Assembly: GCA_038373865.1 (NCBI GenBank)
Contig: JAXGGA010002373.1
Span: forward strand, 60,132-124,131
Origin: Uloborus plumipes
Taxonomy: Eukaryota > Arthropoda > Arachnida > Araneae > Uloboridae
Length of the DNA: 64,000 nucleotides
Direction of reading: 5' to 3'
Both the position numbers and the translations under genes were made by a program. The notes beneath the pieces are model-generated. The model was not told where the DNA came from, searched no databases, and saw nothing but the letters and a program-made list of their open reading frames with translations. This document shows, piece by piece, positions 11,295 through 23,959 of the stretch (the stretch's first letter is position 1; every line of letters begins with the position of its first letter).

Positions 11295-13463
11295 CACTGT
11301 TCGACAAAAAAAAACCTTGAAAATGCTTCTGGCATTTTGAAGGCTGATTCTTATGTAAAATGACCCCCTGAATCCGAATATGACCCCCGTTTTCCCCCAT
11401 CACGTACCAATTTTTTTTAAAACGCCTCCCTTTTTTTTTCATTTTTCCTTAGTTTTAGAGCTATTATATTTTTTTGGAGGGGAAAGGAGCCTTATATTTA
11501 CCCCTAAATTTTTTTGGAGGTCAAGAGAGACTCAAAGTTTAAAATCATGAGCACCGAGAAAAAATCGGGGAACTTAGGGGGGGCGTAGCCCCCAAAATAT
11601 TTGAAAAATCACCAAAAACGATCTTTTTATTCTAGTTTCTTTAAAAATACCTTTAAAACATTTTTTTCGGTGCAGAACCAGAGTATAGAATCCGCTCCTA
11701 TGGCTCCTGGGTCAGAAAAAATTTTCACGCTGTAAATTCTTTTTTTTAAAATAAAATAATGCTCTAAAAATCGCACTTTGCACTCGAGTTTTAAAGCAAA
11801 TCTTCAGCCAAAAAAACAAAATTGTGGCTGATTCTTATGTCAAATGACCCCCTATTTCCAAATATGACCTCAGTTTCCCCCCTCCACCTCCTCTTTCCAG
11901 AGCGCCCCCCCCCCCAATTCAGAGTCATTTTACTAATTCGGAGGGGAAAAGTACATTACGTAACCCGTTAACATAATTCTAAAAGGCAACAGAGGTTCAA
12001 AGTTCAAAATCATGTACATGTGTGCCAAAAATATAAACTAGGGCAATATACCCCCCCCCCCCCAAAAAAAAAATCTTCTTTTCCTGTTTTTCTAAGAGAC
12101 GTTTTAAACCTTTTTTTTTTTTTTTTTTTGTGAAAAATCAGAGTATTCGATTTTCTCTTTGATTAATGTGTTCGAAATTATTTCGCTTTGTAGGAAACAA
12201 ATTATATTATAAAATAAAATAAAAAAAAAAAATTTCTTCTTGTAAGGGTGGCTCGTTGCATATCAGTCGCATCGCAGGTTCGCATGAAAGAAGACACTGT
12301 TCCGGCTGACTCTTCTGCAAAGTGACCCATTTTTCCCAAATACTATAAATTATCACTTTCACAAAAAGCCCCCCCCCCCCCCCGTTGAAAACTGAAAAAC
12401 AAGTAGGGGGGGGGGGTCTTTTTGTGAAAGTGATAATTTATAGTATTTGGGAAAAATGGGTTACTTTGCAGAAGAGTCAGCCGGAACAGTGTCTTCTTTC
12501 ATGCGAACCTGCGATGCGACTGATATGCAACGAGCCACCCTTACAAGAAAAAGATATTATTTTTATTTTATTTTATAATATAATTTGTTTCCTACAAAGC
12601 GAAATAATTTCGAACACATTAATCAAAGAGAAAATCGAATACTCTGATTTTTCACAAAAAAAAAAAAAAAGGTTTAAAACGTCTCTTAGAAAAACAGGAA
12701 AAGAAGATTTTTTTTGGGGGGGGGGGGGTATATTGCCCTAGTTTATATTTTTGGCACACATGTACATGATTTTGAACTTTGAACCTCTGTTGCCTTTTAG
12801 AATTATGTTAACGGGTTACGTAATGTACTTTTCCCCTCCGAATTAGTAAAATGACTCTGAATTGGGGGGGGGGAAGAGGGGTGGAGGGGGAAACTGAGGT
12901 CATATTGGAAATAGGAGTCATTTGACATAAGAATCAGCCAAATTTTGTTTTTTTGGCTGAAGACCTGCTTTAAAACTCGAGTGCAAAGTGCATTTTTAGA
13001 GCATTATTTTATTTAAAAAAAATTTTACAGCGTGAAATTTTTTCTGACCCAGGAGCCATAGGAGCGGATTCTATACTCTGGTTCTGCACCGAAAAAAATG
13101 TTTTAAAGGTGTTTTTAAAGAAACTAGAATAAAAAGATCGTTTTTGGTGATTTTTCAAATATTTTGGGGGCTACGCCCCCCCAAGTTCCCCGATTTTTTC
13201 TCGGTGCTCATGATTTTAAACTTTGAGTCTCTCTTGACCTCCAAAAAAATTTAGGGGTGAATATAAGGCTCCTTTCCCCTCCAAAAAAATATAATAGCTC
13301 TGAAACTAAGGAAAAATGAAAAAAAAGGGGGGGCGTTTTAAAAAAAATTGGTACGTGATGGGGGAAAACGGGGGTCATATTCGGATTCAGGGGGTCATTT
13401 TACATAAGAATCAGCCTTCAAAATGCCAGAAGCATTTTCAAGGTTTTTTTTTGTCGAACAGTG
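11295..13463. mobile_element. 2.17-kb near-perfect palindromic (foldback) element
   Basis: The left arm from CACTGTTCGACAAAAA (11295) is mirrored base for base by a right arm ending GTCGAACAGTG at 13463. Each arm is about 1.08 kb and the loop is only about 25 bp (near 12383-12406). Arm differences are few, and some are lengths of oligo-C/G runs. The flanks TAA (11292-11294) and TAA (13464-13466) suggest a 3-bp duplication, as made by PIF/Harbinger elements. No transposase is encoded. Open frames in the arms are mirror images of non-coding sequence. Confidence 0.88.
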
Positions 13464-14358
13464 TAATTATACGCAAAAAAAGCAAATAGATTTTGAAAAA
13501 AATTCTAGAAATAATAATAAAATTTTCGTATTAACATTTTTATCGACAAAATCTTCAGGAAAAGGAAATTAAATTTACTAGCAAGTAAAAGATCACAGTT
13601 CATGGCTTATACATCGTTTAAAGAATCACAAAGCATTTTTCTTTATGAAAATAATTCCTTGTTCTAACAATAGTAATGTAACCATTAGATATTTTAAAAG
13701 ACATTTCTAGAAATGCAGGTTGGTTCACTTTTAAAGCACGAACAACATTAAAAACATTAATGATCATAGCAAGTAGTTTTAGTCCATCCATTATTAAAGT
13801 TATATCGCATATCTTTTAATTAGTGAGCATGAAATAAAAGTAAACAAAAAGTTTATAACTTAAATGTTCGTTAATTATAAATTTAGAAATACATTTTTTA
13901 TCTAACTCAGAACCAGAACTTATGGTTCTTACACATTTTGTGGCGTAGAATCGCAAAATAAGTCATTTATTCGTTTGTTTACACGTCCATTTGATGAAAA
14001 TTACTGTAAATTATAAAATAGAAAATTTTTCATAGTAAAAATATTGCATTTTTCACTTTGCCCTATGGTTTTTAAGGTGGAAAATTTCCATCTTTTTTTG
14101 AAGATGCAAAATACCTGCCAAAAATGAAAAATAATATTTCAATGCAAGTTGTCATACTAAATACATTATTCTATCTTTATGTACAATAACTTTCAGAGCA
14201 AATTTCCGATGCGTTCATTTTGAAATAGGTCCGCTATCTTAACTATTTCACTTTGCACCACATTCCCCTATTTACTTTATTTACAAAAAGTAAATATAAA
14301 ATTCCCACCAGATAACAGCAATAGGAAATCGAAACAACGGTGGAGAGAGCATCTGCAT

Positions 14359-14825
14359 TAGAGATGAGCCGGGCTCGGCCCGAGCCCGAAAGCCCGAGCC
14401 CGAACCCGAGCCCGAGACGGACTCGGACCCTTTAACTTCAAGCAACTTTCGGGCTCGGGCGGGCTCGGGCTCGATCTCATGTTAAGATCGTCAGTTTTTA
14501 TACAAATACAACGTTCACGGAATAAAATATTGGGGTACTTAAAGAGCGTGAGAACAGTTTTTCTTAATGGCAGCAATAATAATAATAATAATTCAAAAAG
14601 ATAGCACCCACTTATAATATATTTGCGATTGCTATTACGATATACCATATGGCAGTGCATCCCAAATGGAAATTAAAAATATATATTGATGTTTGATACA
14701 CTCGGGCTCGGGCCGGGTCGGGCTCAAAACAAGACAATATCACTCGGGCTCGGGCGGGCTCGGATTAAAAATTCTCGGGCTTGGGCGGGCTAGGGCCTTC
14801 AAAAGTGAGCCCGAACTCATCTCTA
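14359..14825. mobile_element. hAT-like MITE rich in GGGCTCGGGC repeats
   Basis: The ends are TAGAGATGAGCCGGG and GAACTCATCTCTA, with a perfect 8-bp duplication ATCTGCAT (14351-14358 and 14826-14833). Both ends carry arrays of CCCGAG/CTCGGG hexamers, making it the most GC-rich stretch of the region. Its TAGAGATG terminus resembles that of the element at 23376-25931. Confidence 0.9.
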
Positions 14826-14935
14826 ATCTGCATAAAAGGCAGCATCTGGGTCATTCCATGTCAAGTGTCCAACTTTCGAGAAAATTCCCACTCGACCCCT
14901 CCGATTTTGATAAAAAAAATTTTTGGTTGTACATA

Positions 14936-16464
14936 CACTGCGATGCAAAAGTTTAGACAAAATGCAAATATGTGAATAAAAAGAAAACCATTCAACGAAA
15001 TGCTTTCAAATTTCTACTGCAGGTACACAATATGGTCCAAAATACGTGTCTGGAGTTCTTATAACTATAAGTGGAATCAAATTTTGGATATTACAAAAGA
15101 TATTTTTTTACATTGTTGCAAAAGTTTAGACAATAGTCAGATTTTATGCAAATATCCCTTGAAATATGATTGGTGGAGGAAATGAGGGACAGTATTATTC
15201 ATTTATAAAGTGCAGAGATTGCTGAATAAATAATCAAAATCTCAAAAGCTCTTTAGTTGTCGTATAAAGAAGATGAGAAAGTTTGGAAGCCGAAATTTGA
15301 AAATGAACCTACTTTATTAATTTTTTGTCTTTTAAATCGGCTCTAGTATGGTAGTACATTGTTTTTTACTTTGTGGAGAGCAAATTCAGACATGCGTATC
15401 GATCAAAAAGTCCAAGAAAAATTATATTTCTTAAGGATGAAGGAATTGAAAAAACGGCTCAGACTGACGATTCGCCCCTTAATCCTACAAAACTTCAACT
15501 TGGGTCAAAAACAGCACGTGACAGCATAAGTAGATGAACAACTGAATCGGAATGCATAAAAAAAACAAAGAATTGTGCTTCAGCCTTTTCAGACAGAGTG
15601 TCCCAAATAAGCCGGATTTTATTGGTAAAAGCAGCACAGCATATGATCATTGGATATTTCTCAAGTCCTGCGAAGAGAATTATAATCCATCTAGGCCATC
15701 CCAATTTTAATAATTTTTATCAAAGAAAGTATCATTCATTTTTTAGTCACGATGATACATATGCTGCTTTTCACATTAAAATCTGGCTTATTTAGGACAC
15801 TCTGTCCGAAAAGGCTCAGGCACAATTCTTTGTTTTTTTTTATGCATTCCGATTCAGTTGTTCATCTACTTATGCTGTCACGTGCTGTTTTTGACCCAAG
15901 TTGAAGTTTTGTAGGATTAAGGGGCGAATCGTCAGTCTGAGCCGTTTTTTCAATTCCTTCATCCTTAAGAAATATAATTTTTCTTGGCCCTTTTTGATCG
16001 ATACGCATGTCTGAATTTGCTCTCCACAAAGTAAAAAACAATGTACTACCATACTAGAGCCGATTTAAAAGACAAAAAATTAATAAAGTAGGTTCATTTT
16101 CAAATTTCGGCTTCCAAACTTTCTCATCTTCTTTATACGACAACTAAAGAGCTTTTGAGATTTTGATTATTTATTCAGCAATCTCTGCACTTTATAAATG
16201 AATAATACAGTCCCGCATTTCCTCCACCAATCACATTTCAGGGGATATTTGCATAAAATCTGACTATTGTCTAAACTTTTGCAACAATGTAAAAAAATGT
16301 CTTTTGTAATATCAAAAATTTGATTCCAGTTATAGTTATAAGAACTCCAGACACGTATTTGGGACCATATTGTGTAAATGCAGTAGAAATTTGAAAGCAT
16401 TTCGTTGAATAGTTTTCTTTTTATTCACATATTTGCATTTAGTCTAAACTTTTGCATCGCAGTG
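14936..16464. mobile_element. 1.53-kb palindromic Tc1/mariner-type foldback element
   Basis: The ends CACTGCGATGCAAAAGTTTA and their inverse (taaacttttgcatcgcagtg) are flanked by TA (14934-14935 and 16465-16466). The two arms (each about 0.68 kb) mirror each other with scattered mismatches and leave a spacer of roughly 100-170 bp around 15700. It is inserted in the left arm of the larger foldback element. Paired look-alike open frames on opposite strands (15000-15185 and 16167-16400) are simply the two arms. Confidence 0.9.
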
Positions 16465-16656
16465 TATAAGACTTGCATGAAGCCATACCAAATTATAGCT
16501 CCATAAGCCCTATGGTTCAGTAAATATTAATTATTTTGTAAAACGCCTCTTTTTCCTGTCATGAAAAAATGATCAAATCGTCAAGTTTGAGCTTTTATTG
16601 CTCCCGACCTAAGATGATTATTAGGCTCAAACTTGGTGATTCTGATCACTACTTAG

Positions 16657-19315
16657 TAGGGTGGAGCGAAAAGAATGAATTTTTGATTTTCGTAAACGGG
16701 TACCTTTTATTTACTGTGAATGAGGATAAGTAACAATTCTGTAAAATATTTCACTTTTGCGACGTCATCTTTAGTCTGCGCATTTGGCCTAAAGTTTTGA
16801 AATTTTTGATTTTTTATGGATTTTTCAAAAATTTTTAAAAAATATTGCAAATGATAAAACTAGTGACGGGTGGTTATTAAATGGAAGAAAAAGGTTTGAA
16901 ATATACAAAGAATTTTTTGAAACCATTTTAGATTATTATTTCAGTTCGTGTATTGCGCTCAAAGTTCATCAAATTTCCCAAAATTTCTGATATTTTCGAC
17001 ATTTTTTAACTCAGTATTTCCTCTCAATATTCACTTGAAGTGTCTTCAAACTTGTTTTTATTCATTTTGTTATTACTTTGAACCCTGCAACTCTTCGCTA
17101 GCTCATGTGGAACTACCCAGGACTCACCACGAGGAGGTGACCGCACTTCTAGTCCTACACGTGAACCCTTCCTTCCAACCAATGCAAGCACGTATTTACA
17201 TTTCTTAGATACGTCTTTCACAGTTAAATTGTTCCTTTGTGTCGTAAATTGATCAAATATTTCTGTCAGATATCCTCGTTTTTACTAAACTTTTTCTTTT
17301 CCTGTGATTACATACCAATTTTGAAGAGCTTGTGACCTATTTGACAGCTCTTTCAACTGATTGAGTCTTGAATGGCAGTTTAAAAAGAGCGCATTCAGAA
17401 ATCATATTTAAATTCTCAGCTTCCATAATCTTTGTAAATATTGTGTTGTTAAATTACCTGTAAAAGGTAGCTTTGTAATTTCCACATCATGGCAAGAAAT
17501 CATATCGATGTATACTGACTTTTGATTTATGTATGTAATGTATGAAAATAGATTTTTGTCTATTTTTTGGGATCTGAAGCGTTCTCACTTGTTTGCTTGT
17601 TTGTTTTCTAGATTGAGCGTTTATAATACGATTTAAAACAAGTTTCTTTATATGCTCTCTCTTATGAACTAACCAGATTATTTCCCGGCGTTGCCCGGGT
17701 GCTTATTAATACAACATAGCTCTAAAAAATATTTGAATGAATTCTATCCACATGGGAATATAAAAACTTATTTCATGCTAAAAAGAAATAGTTGAGCCTT
17801 AAATGGATAATTCATTGTTGATCGTAATCTTTGTAGGAAAATACTCCTATTTAAATGTGTTACATTTTATCAATTTGTGTGCTTAAAGTCTTATCTCTAT
17901 TACTCTATCTATTCAAAATTGGAAGAAAATGGCCATTTTGAGACAAAAGATTTGAATTTTGGGCTTTTTGGATTTTTTTTAAATTTCAAAACCCCTGCCT
18001 ATGTGAATTCTAATGCATCAGGGAACCTCTGTGCCAAGTTTGTTGAAAATCCGACGAAAACTGGATTTGTTTTAGGAACAAACATACATACAATTGATAA
18101 CAGCATATTTCTTGGGTGCAAAGTATACATTGTTTTGAATAGAAGTGAATACAATTTTATGCTTTTTCCTGGAGAGATAATCTTTAAAATCTCACACAAA
18201 TTCATAGCTAAATTAGTAACGTCTGTACTTCATCCTAAAAGAGCAAGGACACTTTTATCCGCGAAAGTTATGAACTCTTAAAAATTATAATCTAAAGATT
18301 GTTTGCTGTAGTCAACATCTGACTAGGGAAAAAGCTGTCTTGGACTTCTGTTTCACATTTTTTTTTGATATTTGCCCATTGAAAACTAACTTGCTCATCT
18401 CATGAAGTTACTGTTGCTCAGTACTTGAACCATTTTTATCGTCAAAATCAATTTGATCAATGACAAATTCTATAGGTTCATATTGAACTGATTTGAAAGT
18501 ATAACATGTTTAGCTTCGTCTAACAGGCCCAAAAATCACTTTGGTCCACTGGTAGGTCCATCTAGCTTTTGCAAAAAATGCAGCAAATTAAGTTCATTCA
18601 AATGTAATTGGCAAATGTTCCATTACAGAGGTCTACCAAGTTTTTCTTCCAGTTTCCGTATTACACCTTTATTTTCCTGTCTTTGTAGTGCATCCATCAA
18701 AACCAATGCAAACAATTTCCTACTCAAAGAAACAATTTATTGTTTCTGACTTGTCTAAGAAATGTAAATGTGTGCTCTCATCGGTTGGAAGCAAGGGGAG
18801 CGCGAGTGGCACCCAAAGTGCGGCCACTTCCTCGTGGTGAGTCCTGGGTAATTTCAATGAGCAAGCATAGAGTTGAGTAGTTCAAAGAAACAACAAAATG
18901 ATTAAGAAAATGTTTTGAAGGCACTTTTAGTAAATATTGAGAGGAAATATTGAATTATAAAATTTCTGCTAATATTGAAAATATCGGAAATTTCTGAAAA
19001 TTTGATGAACTTTGGGCCTAATGCGCAGACTGAAATCATAATCTGAAATGATTTTTAAAAATTTCTTGTATATTTCAAACCTTTTTCTTCCATTTACCAA
19101 CCACCCGTCACTAGTTTTATCATTTGCAATATTTTTTTAAAAAATTTGAAAAATCTAAAAAAAATCTAAAATTTCAAAACTTTAGGCCAAATGCGCAGAC
19201 TAAGGATGACGTCGCAAAAGTGAAATATTTTACAGAATTGTTACTTATCCTCATTCACAGTAAATGAAAGGTACCCGTTTACAAAAATCAAAAATTCATT
19301 TTTTTCGCTCCACCC
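16657..19315. mobile_element. 2.66-kb hAT-like foldback element
   Basis: The ends TAGGGTGGAGCGAAA and ttttcgctccaccc are flanked by CTACTTAG (16649-16656) and TTACTTAG (19316-19323), an 8-bp duplication with one mismatch. The arms (about 0.58 kb each, roughly 16657-17235 and 18730-19315) are inverted copies. The 1.5-kb spacer includes a fragment with a cccggcgttgcccgggt end of Helitron type (about 17670 onward). The 134-codon frame at 17877-18281 lies in that fragment and shows no protein similarity that I recognise. Confidence 0.85.
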
Positions 19316-21342
19316 TTACTTAGGGTAGATAGAATAGCCTACTTGTGTAACAAAAGCTGATTGCTCTGTAGATTTTTTACAATTGCTGCCAAAGTTGGTT
19401 AAAAATCGTTTTTTGGCAAATTTCGACCACACGTCATCAGCTTGTATCTTCTGAGAGAATGACTTTCTGGAGCTAACTCTTTCCTCGTTTGTAGCCTGAT
19501 AGTATGTCCGAAAGGTGTGCTAGTGGCATCTTGATAGCTCAAATACTTGCTGAATTATTTGAGTTCAAATTCCAGTCAAAAATGCTTTTTCTCAATTTTC
19601 TATCAATTTCAAAGGGCAATATTTCAAAAGGGTCATCTTGAAGTTCAATTTTCTTTACATCATTGGAAAGAACACAATTTTCTTAACTAAAAAACTTCAT
19701 TTTTATTTTTGAGACAAGCCAGTTTCAAGGGATGATCTGATGAAAAAAATCTTTTTTTTTTTTTTTTTTTTTTTTAAGATATTTTTGAACTTCAGTTTTT
19801 GTGTGCGCATCCGTAAAAACTCAAGAAATGGCAAAACATAAAGTTTCGTTTTTAACAAAAAGAATTATTTTTTTATCTCAGCTATAAGAGCTTGAGTCCT
19901 TTCTAGGAGTTATCTTAAAGCTCTTGGAACTAATTTCGGATGATATGTTCCTTAGCAAGGTGAAATTAATATTTTAAGGTCATAAAAAGTATTTTCTTCG
20001 CAAAAAATTAAAAATAAAAATAATTAATAAATAAGATAAGTAAATAAAACAATTAATATAGTGTGTATGTGACAAAAAACTGTATGATTTGACTACAAAG
20101 ACATTATTCTAGAAAGCAACAACGAAAGTTTTCGATAGAGTTGAATATTGCAATTATTTCCGCCATGTAAATGATAACAATAATAATTAAAAATACGATA
20201 AGTAGTAATTGAAAATTCATTTTTTATACTGCCGAGGATGTGTCTAGATATTCAGCCTGTGATTGCAATTTGCCCATAAAGAAAAATGAGGGAAAATGGG
20301 AAAATGCTTTTTATGACCTTGAAATATTAATGATCTTCAACTTTGCCAAGTAACATATTATCCGAAATTCTATTTCAAGAGCTTTAAAATAACACATAGG
20401 AAAAGGCTCAAGCTCTTAAAGCAGCGATAAAAAGATAATTCATTCTGTTAATTACGAAACTTTATTTTTTTTACCATTTCTTGAGTTTTTACGGACGCGC
20501 ACACAAAAACTAAAGTTCAAAAATGTCTAAAAAAGGTTTTTTTCATCAGAACATAAGTACATTAGCTCCTGCAAATTTTAGCAGAACAAATTGGCATGAA
20601 CTTTTAAGGTCTATGTCTTTTTTCTTTGATTTAACGTGGAATGATGTACACATTTTTGATCAGCAATATCCCGTTAAAACTGGTTTGTCTCAGAAATAAA
20701 AATAGCGATTTTCAGTTGAAAAAAGTGTGTTCTTTCCAATGATGTAAAGAAAATTGAAATTCAAGATAACCCTTTTGAGATATTGCCCTTTGAAATTGAG
20801 ACAAAATTGAGAAAAAAAAAATTTGACTGTAATTTTAACTCTAATAACTCGGCAAGTTTTTTAGCTATCAAGATGCCACTTGCACACCTTTTGGACATAC
20901 TAACAATCTACAAATGACGAAAGAATTAGCTTCAGAAAATCACTCTCAGCAGATACAAGCTGATAACGTATTTTCAAAATTTGCCAAAATACGACTTTTT
21001 ACCAACTTTGGCAGCAAATTGCAAAAAATCTACAGTGCATTGAGCTTTTGTTACACAAATAGGCTATTCTACCCTAAACAGTGATCAGAATTACCAAATT
21101 TGAGCCTGATAATTGTCTTAGATCGCGAGCAACAAAAGCACAAACTTGACGATTTGGTCATTTTTTTCACGACACGAAAAAGAGGCCTTTACAAAATAAT
21201 TTATATTGGATGAACCATGGGGCTTATGGAGCTATAATTTGGTGCGGCTTCATGTAAGTCTTATGTGTATAGACAAAAAAATTTTCATCAAAACCTGAGG
21301 AGGTCGAGTGGGGACGCCTCGTACACTTGACATGGAATGAGC

Positions 21343-21929
21343 CATCTGCAATTTTTTTTTTAATTGCTCTTACTTTTCTTCCCCTTAAAATTATTGTCTC
21401 AATGGCGCCCCAATTTTGCTTTTTTTTTTTTTTAATTTCTTATGCTTTATTTTTTCTTGCAAAGATTGTGCCTCGATGCTGCTCAAGCTCTGCGTGGTTT
21501 TATTTCATTGTTTCCTTCTTTTTCTTACGAAGTCTATGCCCCAATGCCATTCTATAGCTTTGCATGGCTTTTAATTTTTTTCGTGACGTCTGTACCTTGT
21601 TGCCGCCCCAATATTGCTTAGTTGTTATTTAAATTTCTCCTTTTCTCTTTATTGCGAGCCCTTTTCTTGAGGACATCTGTATCTCGATGGCGCCCTATGT
21701 ATTTTCTTGGCAATTTTTTGGTTTTTGCTCTTTTTCCTCCCGTACAAAGCCCTCTGTCCTGATACCGTCCAGATTTCACACACTTTCAATTTTTTTTCCT
21801 TCTTGTTGTTCCCTTTTTACTTTTTAGTGGTGTATGTGGTTTGCCGGCGTCCTTCTCATTTTGGCGCCCCCTCAAAAGTGCCGCCCGGGGCAGACCGCCC
21901 ACCACGCCCCCCCCTTAGCTACGCCACTG
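21343..21929. repeat. Degenerate tandem repeats at the right end of the hAT-like host element
   Basis: A pyrimidine-rich plus strand repeats the theme T/C-rich run, then tgcctcgatg or tgccccaatg, then gcccca...ttgct, roughly every 90-110 bp. About five decayed units lie before the terminal GCCGCCCGGGG block. Apparent hydrophobic open frames here come from the T-rich composition. Confidence 0.6.
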
Positions 21930-22436
21930 GTTACCACCAGGGTTGGGGTTTTAGACAAGACAGGTGGGTCTTAAATGGTGGTGTCTTAAACTGTCTAAAG
22001 CATGGCAAAAGGGTTTTAAGCTGACTAATTTCTATTAGCTGTAATATTGATAATGCATACATCTTAGTTTCTTAGTGTTAATTAGTTGTAATTAATTAAA
22101 ATTTGACAATATTTAATTATATTAGTAATTTTAATATACGTTAAAAAAATGAACAATTTACTCATATCTCCACTGCATAAAAATTTCATAAAATAGGAAT
22201 TGGTAGTAGTGTCAAAAAAAGTATTGAAGCAGATAATTTCAGCTCCATTTGTAACTCAAAATGTGTAAAACTGACTTTTGTGGTTTCTTTACAATAATGT
22301 TTTCAGTGATGTTCAAATAATTTTTTTAACCTTAGATGGAAGAATAATAAACTGATGATGAAATGTTTTTCACTACTCAAGAAAATTTGCTATTTTTGTT
22401 TTAATACTGTGTATTTTGTTTCTAACAATAAATATA

Positions 22437-22688
22437 TGAAGGGCGTAAATAGTGGTATCTGACAAACTCGAAAAGACGTATTGTTTCAAATTAAAGAAAC
22501 AAAAATCACTTATAAAAATGTAATTAAATATACCCGAGACACACAGCACTTAATCAATGTACCGACTTCATTTTTTAAATAGAAAAAACTTGCTACTGTA
22601 GTGTCTCAAAGCAATAAATCCATATTTAAAAGAAAAAGTTTTGATTTTTTGAAATGCTAGTTACCATTTTTTACACCCGAGCCCTTCA
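22437..22688. mobile_element. 252-bp MITE with TGAAGGGC ends
   Basis: TGAAGGGCGTAAATAGTGGT on the left is mirrored by taccattttttacacccgagcccttca on the right, with TA on both sides (22435-22436 and 22689-22690). It is related to 1220-1483 and to a half copy at 30405. Confidence 0.85.
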
Positions 22689-23504
22689 TATGTGTATCTG
22701 TATATACTTCCTCAAGAAAAAAAAAAACATTCCAGCTTGCAAATATTTAGAAAAACTTATCAACATTTTCCAAGGATCACTAATGATTTAGTGTCTGATT
22801 ATGAAATGTCACTTTTGTCATTTAATCGTTTAAGGTTAAATACGGCAGCTAAACTGATCATGTGCTATCGGATGTTAAGAGGACCAATTGAACCAGATTA
22901 CTAATTTTTTGAATTGTACTACTTTTAAATTTATTCCTAATATTTTGTGAAATAATTAAATATTCAGTAAATGTCGCTGTAACATTCTCAAATATTGTGT
23001 ATCTTTTTAATTAGTTGCAAAACTGATCGTTTGCATTTAAGTCGATTGTACCTTTTAAACACCCTCGTTTGCATCTTTATTTAAAAGAAGTTTAGCTAGT
23101 ATTAAAAATAAAATGATTTAAACTTATGAGAACTAATTCATTTTTTAATGAAGAAGAGTAACTTCTAAGTAGCTAGATTAGTATCAGCTGAAAATCCTAT
23201 ATATGTTTTTATGTACATAGTTAAATGTTTACATTAAATAAATTAAGTCTTAACTTCAAGTATAATTTTGTGCTTTTGATATATGTTCAAAATATAAAAT
23301 TGTACTAAAAATGTAGTTTTGGACAGTTTTGGACACATGGGTTTTGAACAGGACGGTTTAAACTATGGTTTAAACTAGAGATGGAACGAAGCTTCGGCCA
23401 ATTTGCCGAAGCTTCGGTCTGGCCGAAGCATAAGTTGTGATTCGGCTGCTTCGGCCTGAAATTTATGCAGCGAATGAAAAACAAGTAAAAAAGACTGCAT
23501 GATA

Positions 23505-23959
23505 GGGTAAGTGCTCCAGTAGTCGGCCACAATGACATAAAACTCGTCATAAATAGTACATTTTTAATTCAAAATCAGATATGACACATTCACACATTCA
23601 TATACTTATCCTCAATCATCAACCTGTGGCAGTTAAGTTTCGCGGGTACTTTTTCTTGAATTAGCAATGAGTCATTTCATTTTGAATGGTGTGCTCGTCA
23701 TCCAAGATTGCGATTCTGCTTATTTTTCAGGCAAGATGATTCTGTGGCCGACTACTGGAGCATTTACTAGTGTTGACAACAGCTTGGATTTTAACATAAT
23801 TTTTTTTTAAATTTCTGAAACAAGTAGATGATTCACTATCAGAATGGTTCATCCTAAAGTTTTACCTTGTTTTTGTTACTGTATTTATAGCTGAAAGTTC
23901 TAGGTTAGCCAAGATCAACAAAATATCTCTTAAATGGCCGACTACTGGTGCTTTTACCC
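23505..23959. mobile_element. 455-bp Tc1/mariner-type MITE
   Basis: GGGTAAGTGCTCCAGTAGTC on the left is mirrored by gactactggtgcttttaccc on the right, with TA on both sides (23503-23504 and 23960-23961). A further copy of the GGCCGACTACTGGAGCA motif sits internally near 23755. Confidence 0.85.

Larger units (their letters stand above)
14849..21342. mobile_element. Large foldback element, arms about 1.1 kb, left arm twice invaded
   Basis: The outer ends GGTCATTCCATGTCAAGTGT and, inverted at the right, the same string (acacttgacatggaatga) are flanked by CATCTG on both sides (14843-14848 and 21343-21348). Once the two insertions (14936-16464 and 16657-19315) are set aside, the left arm is 14849-14935 + 16465-16656 + 19324 to about 20010. 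It mirrors the right arm from about 20290 to 21342. The central spacer is AT-rich. It encodes no protein that I recognise. Confidence 0.8.
11077..21929. mobile_element. 10.85-kb hAT-like element, host of a palindrome nest
   Basis: The left end CAGTGGCGTAGCT and right end AGCTACGCCACTG are inverted repeats, each followed inward by a GCCGCCCGGGG block. The flanks are GTTACCAC at 11069-11076 and 21930-21937, a perfect 8-bp duplication typical of hAT. The recognisable own sequence is short (about 11077-11294, 13464-14350 and 21343-21929). The rest is later insertions: 11295-13463, 14359-14825 and 14849-21342. No transposase remains. Confidence 0.8.

Noticed and set aside
12385..12741. 118-codon open frame as a gene
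   Set aside because: It lies in one arm of the 2.17-kb palindrome, contains homopolymer-encoded Gly and Lys runs and has no family similarity.
11295..13463. Assembly or chimeric-read artefact
   Set aside because: The arms differ at scattered positions and the ends carry a transposon-like TAA duplication, so a real palindrome is more likely, though long reads should confirm it.
15000..16400. Pair of near-identical small proteins on opposite strands
   Set aside because: They are the two arms of the foldback element 14936-16464, not duplicated genes.
17877..18281. 134-codon open frame as a host gene
   Set aside because: It sits in the spacer of a foldback element in a Helitron-type repeat fragment. 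The peptide is low-information and has no recognisable domain.
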